From Epinephelus fuscoguttatus (taxonomy: Eukaryota; Chordata; Actinopteri; Perciformes; Serranidae), in contig NC_064760.1 of the NCBI RefSeq assembly GCF_011397635.1, positions 33,251,856 to 33,315,855 of the forward strand: a stretch of 64,000 nt of DNA. Reading direction: 5' to 3'. This document shows positions 46,501-58,500 of this stretch, in pieces; positions within the stretch are counted from its first letter, which is position 1; each line of letters opens with the position of its first letter. A program made the translations under genes and the position numbers. The notes beneath the pieces were generated by a model, which searched no databases, was not told the DNA's origin, and worked only from the letters and a program-made list of their open reading frames with translations.

Positions 46501-49440
46501 AGTCAATCACTTCTGCTTAGTTTAACTACTAGCTTTTATTGTTTTTTTCAGTCTACTGTCCTGCAACAGATGGCTGCTCCGTTCACTGGTGTGCAAAATG
46601 CTGCTGACTATAAAATTACATTTGAAATTTGATATGTCTTGCCAAAAAAAAAAAGATGTCAGAAGAACTTGATAATCTGATACAGCTCAGTGTGGCTGTG
46701 CAGATAAAATGGGTTTACATCTAGTTTAAATTATATGGGATCCATCTGTGTTTGCACTGGGGAGCTTCTCAAAATAGCCTCACGCTCTGTTTAACAGCCC
46801 GACAATCACTTAAACAAACTCAGGATATTTCATGCCCAGTGCCAGAATATACAGTACTTTATCCAATGAATTTAGGCTTTAAATAACATTTTAAACTGTC
46901 CTCTGACCTACTACATTGTGACACACCACTTAACATTTAGGCTGATTCAACAAACGATACCAGTCTCAGGCCAGTGGGGAGCAAATAAGGACATTTTCTA
47001 CAGGATGCAGATGGACTTGTTATAAGCCTAAATGTTGGTCAGCTACATCCTGTCTCAAAACTAAGCCGTGTCTCTGAATGTCTCCTGATGACAGCTTTTA
47101 AAAATGCTTATTTTTAACACTAAATGTCCTTTTGACAGTCATCCATGCTTTGCTCCTTTTTGACAGGTGGCATCATCACTCAGTCAGATGTCCTTTGGCA
47201 AGTGATCAATTTTTCCACAAATCTTGGGCAAGAATGTGAATCCATTGGGAAGTTATGCACCTTTTTTTCAACACAAACATGCACACACATATGACCTACA
47301 TGATGACTTTCAGCCTCGTAGGGCAAAAACTGTGGCTGCCAAAGGATGGGGAAATTTTTATGGACCAACCCATTGAGCAAGCTGTAGAGCTGCTGGTCAC
47401 AGCTTACTATGAAAACCCCTGTGCCACCAGGCCCCCAGGACGTGCACTGGGCTTTAAAGCCAGTTTTCATAGTGGCAGTTACAACTTATGGGTCTGTCTC
47501 GTGCATAGACTGTAAAAATATTGGACAAAGTAACCATGATTTCACCCACTGGTTTGTGGACTCCTGTTCTGAAGTCTTCAACATTTCGGCCATTGCCATC
47601 TGGATTTTTTGGAGCCAGAAGTAACCATATTTGGGTGAAAGGATGGCACTGTAGAGGAGTGAGAGGTGGATCTGAGGACTCTATCGGCCCTCTCTTAATC
47701 ATGGTTTAAGGCTTAATAAAATATAAATGGGTGAGTTATAAAAAAATCACCCCCTGCACAGTTGCCATGGAGGGGAAAATTAGCTACAGAGACCAAACCG
47801 TTTTTCCTAGCAGGTTGTGAACATGTTTGTTTTTGCTGTAAAGCTGGGCATTTCAATGTGGAGTCTATGGGGATTGACTGGCTTCGGGAGCCAGTCTCAA
47901 GTGGTCATTCAAAGAACTGCAGTTTTTGGCACTTCTGTGTTTTGGCTTAATTTTTCAGTTCTGGAGGTTGCCACTTGGTTACGTAATGCCACTGAGTCCA
48001 AAAAGACTTTTTCCCATAGGCTTAAATCTGAAAATCACTGGATACATTTTTTGAGCGAAACAACCCCTGTGTCATGTGTAACAATTTGGATGTCTAGAAG
48101 AGCCACAAGATTAATTTTTTCAATCATTTTATCCCCATTCAAGTTAGCGAATGACTTAACGTGACGTTAGCTATGCAAAAGTCTGCAATGCATCTGCTCT
48201 ACAAGCCCAATGATGCAGAAGATCCAGATCATTTTATACCCAGAGAGTCGAACTTTGTGGCATCATGTTCCATTGAGCAACAACTTTAATAGGAATGAAA
48301 GGGGCCCTGCCTCGAACACTGTATCTAGTTCTCTTTATACATCCGTGTGTGAGTGTGGAGGGCCTTTGTAACCTTACATCTTTTGAAGTTTCTAGGATCT
48401 ATTACTGGCTCTTAGGTGTAAATTGTTTCTCAGTTTGATAGCTGGAATGAAACCAGAGTCCTTTTGCTATAAGTAACCTAACTTACGCCATGGTCCTTTC
48501 TGTAAAGACCTGTAAAATCATATTAATAAAGCTAACTTTCTCTCACCATTATCAGGCTCGATAAATTTTAAGCAATATTTTGCTCCTCACAATAGTCTTT
48601 TCATTGTCTCATCAGAAATAAATTAGATTCTTATTTGGATATTTCTAATTTCTGATCTGTTTTGCATAAACATCTGCTTAGTAGAAACAAGAAGCAAAAG
48701 AATACATCAGCAGGAGTTCTCTTGCTGTGCTCACAGGCTTCTCAGAGGTTTCTCAACTGAGAACAGACACAATACATAGAGAACATGAGACTTGAGGTTG
48801 ATCACTGAGACAAATTTCTGAAATTGTGCAAGCTCATTTATGAGCCAGTCAAGTTTTCTTTTGAATCTTACTGTTATCTCAAAAGCTGATTATTTCAGAC
48901 AAATGAAGATTACTGCAGCAAGAGAGTAAAATGAGCATTCTTAAAACAGGACTGCACCTAGACAGAGGGAGGCTATTTCTCAGGAGTTGAACTTGAGAAG
49001 TATGTGAAAATGCTCAGAATCTCATACTGATGTTGACCTCAGGTATGTCTAGGAGAAATAGTCTGGACAAAGAGGAGATCTTATTTTGAATTTTTATTTC
49101 CTCTGGGAAACCACTTTATCAATCAATATGCTATCTAACTAGTAGTTCCAGTGAAAATGTGCAGTATGACACATTTTCCTTAAATGGCTTGAGGTCAGTA
49201 AATATTTTGAATGGACTTACTTTTACAGTGTGGTCAATAACTCTGGTCAGCAGCAGCTTTAACATTTATCACACAGGCCACAGCTGGGTATTTGGCGGGC
49301 TTTAGGACCCAGCGGTGCAGCTCCGTGAAGACGTCCAGGCAGTAGCAATATTATGGCAGTGTTTACCTGCACGCTACAAACCTAGGCATTAAACTAACCC
49401 ACAGCACACTGTAACACTGCTGTACACATGCTGTGCTGCT
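43501..49440. other. Intergenic region between slc7a2 and mtmr7 (divergent)
   Basis: About 6 kb shared upstream region for two genes transcribed apart. Contains MITE family A copy 4 (47504-47980). I recognise no exon; the 133-codon minus-strand frame at 43508-43909 has no homology I know. The promoter of mtmr7 should lie just before 49.4 kb. Confidence 0.55.
47504..47980. mobile_element. MITE family A copy 4
   Basis: Starts CATAGACTGTAAAAATATTG; shares GGAGCCAGAAGTAACCATAT, the TTAGCTACAGAGAC block and the tail TTTTTCAGTTCTGGAGGTTG with copy 5. Confidence 0.75.
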
Positions 49441-49502
49441 GGTAGTTGTGCTGTGACAGGGTCAGTGATCGCAGGAAGCTGCGGCTCATCTCTCAGCTGC
49501 TG

Positions 49503-49526
49503 ATGGAGCACATCCGACTACCAAAG
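49503..49526 (+). CDS. mtmr7: mtmr7 exon 1 (start)
   Basis: 24 nt encoding MEHIRLPK, donor GTAACC. Human begins MEHIRTPK, so this ATG is chosen; an in-frame ATG at 49446 would add 19 unmatched residues. Confidence 0.88.
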
Positions 49527-52500
49527 GTAACCGCGGCTCTGACTGCAGTGATTAGCTACAGTTTCCGCACTGTAACGTTACCTCATCTGTCACCAACAAA
49601 ACCCGCCAAATGCGGTCAGGATGACTGCAGAGATTGAATCCAAATGATTAAACAAACACACAGGGTTAATTAAAGGGTGTGTGGAGCCACGTAGGCAGCC
49701 AGAGTCCTCTTGTTATCAGCCACAGTAGACGGCTGGGTGTGTTAGTGTATCAGTGCAGCAGTTTACACATGAACACAGCTGTGTCATGTATGTAACTGAT
49801 CGTGTGCTTAGGATGATGCTGTTTGATGTCCTTCCTCCTCCAGGTGGAGAATGTCAAGCTGCTTGACAGAGTCTCCCCCAGAAGGAGCAGGGTGGGCACC
49901 CTCTACCTGACAGCCACACACACCATCTTTGTGGAGAACGAGGCAGGAGTGCGCAATGAAACATGGGTAGGCACCAGCTATCAGATAAGACATGCATTGC
50001 ACAGTGTAGCACATGACATGTTACTTTGTTTAGATTCTGTAGTCACTGTGTGCACACATGCATCATGCTGTGCACTGTGTTTGCAACATACAATAAAAGA
50101 TCCATGTTTGCCTTCCATATCCAACCAGGTGCTTCACAGTTTAGTGTGCAGTGTGGAGAAACAAGCTGCCACAGCGTCAGGATGTTCTCTGCTCATTCAC
50201 TGCAAGAACTTTCAGGTTCTGCATTTTGTCTTGCCTCAAGAGCGGGAGTGCCAAGACGTCCACCTGTCCCTGCAGCGGCTCTCCCAGCCAGGTAATCTGT
50301 TAAGATCAGTTTGGTGAGGTTAGTACTCAAATTAAAGTTAGGACAAGATCAGTACATAAGAAGTTTAATATTACTGTCCAATATTGGCTTTTATGACACC
50401 TTTTTGTGCTAGACATCTTCTTGTAATTATCCATATCAGTGACTGCCTCAACACCCTGTGCTTTTGCAACACTTTGATCCATCTAACTTCTACACAGTGT
50501 AGGTTTTGTGCATCAAACCTTAGCTGTCAGCCGGTGTTGTGCCTTGCAGAACGTTACGAGGAGCTGTATTGCTTCGCCTATAAGCCTAACGTTGATGAGG
50601 AGGAGAGACGGCAGGAATGGGACTTCTTGAACCTTAAGGCTGATTACAGCAGAATGGGACTCCCAAACTCCCTGTGGAAACTCTCCCCTGTCAACCAACG
50701 CTACAAGGTCAGTGAGCCAACTTCTATGACCAGTTGTACTGTTTTATCCTAATATGGACACGGCAGAAGCTTAGACTTGTGTTATTTTTTAAAGGTGAGT
50801 GACACTTACCCTGCTGACCTGTTTGTGCCTGAGTCCGCCACACCTCCGGTCATAGTGGGGAGCTCCAAGTTCAGAAGCAGAGGCAGATTTCCCACTCTGT
50901 CATACTACTCCAAAGAAAATCATGTAAGTTGACAGCATACATTTTCACTTGTTATTTTTCAAATGCTTCCTTTGACAACTCATGTTAATTCAAAGGTTGC
51001 GAAGCGTCAATGACATTTCTCAAACTCAGTGATGAGTAGCACTTATAGAACCTGTCTCTGTGACCTACACAGGCATAAGTTTAGCAGAAAAAACATATTA
51101 AGATGTAAAATGTCATGATGACATTAAGTCTTGTTTTTTATTGCTTTGCATGGCCAGTTTTTGTTGCAACACAAATCAGTCATCCTCAGCATTGTCCTCC
51201 CTGTTTAAGCTGCCAAAGTTTTGGTTTTACAAAAAAAAATGCAAGCAGGAAAGTAGAGATGAAACAGTATAAAAATTTCATATCACGATTATAGTGATAT
51301 TGTTAAAATGTCCAAAAAGTACTGATATACACACTGAAATCCTTTCAGTTTTATGGTTAAAACCACAAATAAAATTAGCAGCACTATGCACTTTTTACTT
51401 GCATTAAAGGTAAAACAACAGCATTGCCATTACTTGATGAAGACCATGTCAAATGTGCATTAATATTAGCATTTATTTGAAATGCTTGCTTGAATGTTGG
51501 TGCTACCGTAGATGAGGACAAGGGACCAGTAGTATCACCGGGTTTGCCTGCTGCATGCCTGTTCTGTAAACAAAGGAATAGTAAACCAAACCCATGTTGC
51601 ACGCTGCGCCTGCATCTAGGAAAAAGTTGCTATCTTCAGTTGCTGATAGACAGTGTTTAATGTTAGTTTTTCAAAGATAATCAAACAAGATTTTAACAAT
51701 CGTTCAAATTTGAAACAGTAATACTAAACATTGGGAAATTTTACAGCAGTTTAAACTGGTTAACGTTTCATACATACCAGAAGTTTCAAAGGTCACAAAC
51801 CCCCAAAATAAACATCAAGCCAGTGCTGTTGAGTCATTAGTGCTGTATGCAGATGTATTATGGCATTTCATTAGCAGTTTGAAAGTAAAAATGTAAAAAA
51901 TATTGTTGATTTGAAACCAGATTTTAACAGTCTAATCGTACATCAGATTAAGGCACTGAGCCTGAAGTGAAATAAGAGAAACTGATGATGCTCAGATGGC
52001 ACCAAAGTACCACCAGATTCTCAATTTGGTTTGGTATAATTTGCTCTGATTGTCTGACCGATCACGTGGGGTAAGTGCTTTCTACTAATAATGTGCATCT
52101 GCTACATCACAGCAGAGCCATAGGCAATATGAGACTGTGTTTGTGAAGATACAGAGCATAAACAGATGTCCACTCTGCTATTAATGTCATTTCAGTTCAT
52201 AATGATTTTAAAAATGGCCCTGAAAAGTCTGATGTGTAACAACAAGTAGATCTTTAACATGGATATGGAAAAAACATGGAATCAAAATTGTATAATAAAA
52301 AAAGGAACACGTACTGAAGATATAAAATAGAAAGAAACTGCGCCATAAACAGGAGATCCTCAGCCATGAAATCTAAACAGGGGCTTTGTCAAGTTCACAA
52401 AAGGTCCTCTGAGGAGACATCTATTCTGTCATCATGTCAAAGCATGAATCATTACCATTTTCTATATCTGAATCCAGAATAAGCCTACACAGCTATAATC

Positions 52501-55500
52501 CCTTCTATTAATCCTTGACTGGACAGTTGGCAGTGCTTTATGTGTGTGAGGTCAGCTTCCCAGGCTTGAGGGTCCAGTGTGTGGAGCTCAGTTTGTATGA
52601 AGGGACTCCACTCTGTTTCATGAGCCATAGGGGAGAATCACAAAACGCTCTCTGTCCCTCTCCCTTGTGGCTAGTAAATGGAGATAAGAGAAACTGTGTG
52701 GTTGATTAGTTCAAATTGAACATGCAAGAAAAGAAAAAGTACTGTGAATCTGTATTCATGCTGATTCTCATATATTGGATTGTTTTGCTCTAGATGTCAT
52801 CCAAGTAATAAATCACTTAAAATCAGCTGTCAGACAAACATTCCTGTCCCCTTGCCTCCTCCCAGGCTGCCATCTGCCGAAGCAGCCAGCCCCTGTCAGG
52901 TTTCAGCGCTCGCTGCCTAGAGGATGAACAGATGCTGGAGGCCATCTTGAGGTCCAACCCCCGTAGCGACTTCATGTATGTGGTGGACACCAGGCCTAAG
53001 GTGAGCCCTTTTTGCCCAAGGAACGGCCTGCAAAAATACAAGTCTTACAGTACTATGCTGTATGTTCAGGTGGGCTTTATTTTCCATACAGCGTTTTGCC
53101 AGCTGGATAGTCTCACAGCAAAAGCCTTGAAAACATCCTGGCTATGTGCATGTTGAACCGTGATCAATATTATGTAACAGAGGGTTGTGCTTTTTATGTC
53201 CCTGCCGGTTACAGCCATGGCCGGAGGCATAATGTTTTCAGGCTGTCCGTCCATCCCATTCTTGTGAGGGTGATATTTCAGGAACGCCTTGAGGGAATTT
53301 CTTCAAATTTGGCACAAACGTCCACTTGGACTCAACGATAAACTGATAAGATTTTGGTGGTCTAAGGTTACCTTTTCCTCACAAAACATGTTTTTGGGCA
53401 TAACTGAACAATTATTATGAGGAAATTTCATACAAATGTCTAATAGAATAGGATGACTTTTAATATTCAAAAGGTCAAAGGTCAGCTACACTGTGACATC
53501 ATAATGTTATGCAAAAACACTTTTCTAGCCATCTCAACACCGTGTCTCAGGAACAGAAGGGGAGATATCTGATCAGATACTGAATTAATGACGCTAATCT
53601 TAGGTGTTCAACTTGAAACTGTGCTGAATGTATAGATCTGTGCTACCGGGTTACAGATGTGTGTGTGAAGCATTAACGTTTTACAATTTATAGATTCTTT
53701 TTAGAGAAAATCATATTTGAAACATCATCTACTGTTATTAGTACAACTTTGTGTGCTATCCATAGATTGTAAAAAATAATGGATGTAGCTACTACGACAT
53801 AACTCATTGGTCAGTGGACTCCAACTTTGAAGCCTCGAGTTTGGCATTTTGGCTGTCGCCATTTTGGATTTTTTGAGCCTGAAGTGACCATATTTGGATG
53901 AGAGGGTTGAGCTAACCTTAACGCTAGCTGCTACCTTAACGCTAGCTGCTAGCTTGGTTACTGACATGCATTTACCACTATTACTAACTGTGATAATGCT
54001 AATGCTAATTTTTGCTAACAAACACAGGCTTAAAACTATTAAAAGACAGTCAACTTACTACGAAAACTGACCATCTGAATTTTAAGAGGGTCTTTTAGTA
54101 CAACTAAGAGCTAAACAAGACTTTTCTTAGACGACCAAAATGTTACCTTGCATTTAATTAAAACACTCTAAAATGGCAAAAGCTATACCTATACTCTGCA
54201 ACTCTGGGGCCATAAGCTAACCAACGTTGTCGCTGTGGTAGCAACTTGTCAACAGGCTGCACCGTCCTGTTACTTAAAGTGGGCACACTCTTAATTATGC
54301 ATAACTTTAAGTCATGATAAAATGTAAATGGATGAGTCATATAAATTCACCCCCTATGCAGTTGTCATGAATGGGGAAATTAGCTACAGAGACAAAAACA
54401 TTTTTTGTACCAGGCTGTAAACACATTTATTTCTGTTGTAAAGTTGGGCATTTTAACACTGGGTCCATGGAGATTGACTGACTTTTGGAGCCAGCCCCAA
54501 GTGGCCATTCGAGGAAATGCAGTTTTTGTCACTTTCACATTTGCTTCATTTTTCAGCCCCAGAGGCTGTAGCTTAGTTCTGTCCTGCTCCTCTGGTAGTC
54601 CACCACAAGCTTATTGGCTTTGCTGATACTGAGCTTCAGGTGTTTGTCGTTGCATCATATGACTGAGCTCTCTATCAGTCCTCTGTACTACTCTGTAAAA
54701 ATAATCTTTACATGCAAACAGCTTGTTTCTCACTGGAAATAATTCACTGGAATCATACACGTCAATATCGTGATAACCTACATTTTGCCATAAAAATACA
54801 CATTATTAAATTCCTTCAAAGTTTTCACTGCATACATGAGTCTGGACAGACATGAATGTAAACTACAACCGGATTGGTTGGCAGAGGCAAACAACTGTGA
54901 GGCAGTAATTCTACTTTATTATTTTGCTTTTGAAAAACTATGTTTTGATGATTTATGAAATGTCTTTTCAGCTGAATGCAATCGCAAACCGAGCTGCAGG
55001 AAAAGGCTATGAAAACGAAGACAACTACTCCAACATTAAATTCCAGTTCATCGGCATAGAGAACATCCATGTCATGAGAAACAGCCAACAAAAAATGCTG
55101 GAAGGTAATTATCTTGTCTTACTGAAATGATTTGTCATACTGATTTGAGATTTATTTACTCTAGAAACCATTTGGAAGCCACAGCAGTGCATTCATCACT
55201 GTGTCAGAAGTGTTTCAACACATCAGTGTTTGTGGAACGAAATGTATATTTTCTGACATTGTCTGTCTAAAGTCCGCTGCTTCTTCACATTACTAAAGCA
55301 GAGCAGGACCCCATGCTACCCTGTGGCTTTCATATGCACTCATGCGGACTGGACTGTGCTGCAATCAGGCCTCAAATGAGCCCACAGGAGAATTTCTGGG
55401 TATTGTGCAGGGGTGCTCCTAGGAAGACTTTGAATCCATCTGGATTTTATTTCTGAGCTATTTTGGTTTCCCGGAGTGGACAATCCGGGACCTTATCCCC

Positions 55501-58500
55501 CAAAGAGAGACCGAGGGCGTGAGAATGATGTGATTTCAAGTCTGAAAAGTTATAGCTGTTCTTAGTTGTGATAACTCTTTGCCCCCTGGCAGCACAAGGG
55601 AAGTCTTTAAATGCTGGAGGCAGCGACTGCCCTTCAGAGCCTGCCCAGCTCTCTCTCTACCTCACTGCACACTTCAATGAGATTTCGAAGGCCCCCCGCC
55701 TGGCAGCATTAGCTCAAACATATCTTCTAAGTGGAAGTCGGCCCTGCTAAGTGTTACAAAAGGTTGAATGAACCCAGTCACCTGCTCGCTCCCTATCAGT
55801 GGCCTCAGAGAGCGCTTACAGGTCAGCGCACTGATAAAGTGTCAGCAAAATCCACTTTGTCACCTCTGTCAACACCTTAATGAGTACAGAGAGAGCAGAT
55901 GTTTTCACACAGTTATCTAAAAGTGTGTCTAAATTATGAATGCTAATGTGATAAATGATCCCAAGCTTATGAAATGTCAGCTGAGGAGAAATGGGTTCAT
56001 ATCAGTCTGCCCATCAGTCAACTTGCAAATATTTGTGTTGAACCCTGAGGATGGAGAAATGAATTGTAGGTTTCAGTTTTACAAGATAAATAAACAGAAG
56101 ACAGGAAGTCTTACATTCATATCATAAAATACACAATAGCAAGACTACAGTCTACAGCGTTGCTAGCATTTCTGTGAGGCTATACCAGCACAAAGTCGTT
56201 CTAGTTAGCTAAATGCTAACTTTTAACTGATAATGCTAATATGTTGATGTTAAGCAGGTATAATGTTTACCATGTCCATCGTCTTAATTTAGCGCTTTAG
56301 CATGCTAACAGAGGTGGAACCAAGCTATTGCTTTGCAAGTCACAAGCAAGTCTCAAGTTCCAAGTCAAGACAGGCAAGTCCACGTCCTAAACTCTGAGTA
56401 ACAAGTCCTAAACTAATCATAATGCACTCTACACCAAATGTATTGCCATTTTAACAACAGAGTGGTTATATATTAAATTTACAGAAATGCCTTTTAAATG
56501 TGTATGTATTTGGTAAAACAAGTTGCAATTAGTTTTTTATTGGCTACCGCATAGTTTTTCACCAACAAAATTATCTTTTGTATCATTTGGTCTTCATGGC
56601 TCTTTCCTGCAGCTTGATTGGTTGCTATCGGATTGGTTCAAACAGGTGGATTTTATTTAAGTGTCGACTTGCAGGGAATGAATAGTGTTAAGATTCAGGA
56701 TATGATGGGAAACTAACTGATTTATGGCACGTTTTTAAATATATTCTTTTAAATCTTTGAGCTTGGGGAAAGATATTTATATTTTCAAGTCAAAAGGCTC
56801 AAGTCCAAGTCGAGTTGCAAGTCTTTTTTGATTTTGTCAGGTCCGGTCTACAGTAATAGAATTTGTGACTTGAATTTGACTTGAGTCCAAATCATGTGAC
56901 TCCACACCTCCGGCTAATAAACACTAAACATAAAGTACAGCTGAGGGTGATTAGAACGTTGTTAGTTTTGCATGAATTTAGTCATCAACCAAAGAACTGG
57001 ACAAATTAAAAAATGTGATGTGATTTGAAAGATTTGCCAAAGTGATTAAAATTCATCATCAGGTAAATATATGAACGTTTCTGCCAAATATCATGGCAAT
57101 CTATTAAATAGTTGCTAAGACATTTAACTCAAAACCACAAATGATGTCATGGTGGCATTAGAAGAAAAGTTAGGTGTCCCCAAAAGCACTACGATTATCA
57201 TCTAGGAACTATGATTATTTGTACTTTTTTGTCAATCCATGTAGCACATGTACAGAGAGTAAATTGCAAGTGAAAACTTTGACCTACTGATGGGCCAAGA
57301 TGAAAAACCAAGGGTCACCAATATCAGTAGGATTAATCCTCTGGGGATCATGAATATATGTTTAAAATTAAAGAATTGCTGAGCTATTTTAGTCTGGACC
57401 AAAGTGTTTGATAGAGAGACAGACTGCCATCCCTAGAGCCACCGTGCATGACTAAAAACATTGACTGGGGTCCAAATGAACCATCATGTGAGAAGCTGAA
57501 GGAAATCTGTTCTGAAAAAGCACTTCAGACAATATTTTCTCATGCTGTGCACAGATTCCTTAGAAATTCATTGTTGTGGGTGATGTTAGTGATGCGAAAG
57601 TGAATGTGAGGTTTAATAAAGTCCAATGATCAGGTATGCTCCATGTTTCCTGTTGGTGAGACAGCTGTGTTGTGGTTACAGTGTGTGAGCTGCGTTCCCC
57701 CTCCATGTCTGACTTCCTGGAAGGTCTGGAGAACTCAGGCTGGCTAAAGCACATCAAAGCTGTTTTGGATGCAGGCATCTTCATCGCCAAGGTCAGTCTG
57801 GAGGTTAATCCCCGCTGTCTCTCTCACCACAGCACTCAATATTAGCTTAGGTGTGTGTATGTTTGTGTGTGTGTCTGTGTGTGTGTTGTATCCTGTGTGT
57901 GTAATACAGATATTCTATGTCTGTGAACACTCAGTTATGAGCTTTACCTAATCAAAACTTAGAAATTATGATACTTAAGTTCTGCAACAAATACTTAAGG
58001 CTACCCTCATGGCAGCTCAAAATAATAGAAACATTTATCAGTAAATCAACCACATCCCAAACTACAGCCTCCAAAATGAGTTACTCAAGTAAGTCCACTC
58101 TGACTTCTTAGACAGTACTTGCCTTCAGGCTCCACCAGTCAAACACTTAAAGGATCTTTAATATGACATTCTCACCATGGGGGTGGCTCCATAAACTGCG
58201 CTAACAATGGCGACAGTGCTGACAGAGGCAAGACAAGGCAAGGCAAGGCAATTTTAGTTATGTAGCACCATTCATACACAAGGCAATTCAATGTACTTTA
58301 CAAGAGAAATACATCAAAATAAAACATTAAAGGAACAATAAAATTGTGTTTGAGATCATCAAAAACAAAAGCTAAAAGTAAGACAATAAATAGTTAAAAA
58401 CAGTGCAGAAAATGCATTTAAAAAGCAAACATGAAGCAAAAGCAACAGCAGACAAATATAAAAACAATAGCTACAGATTATCCTAACAATAAGTTACATA

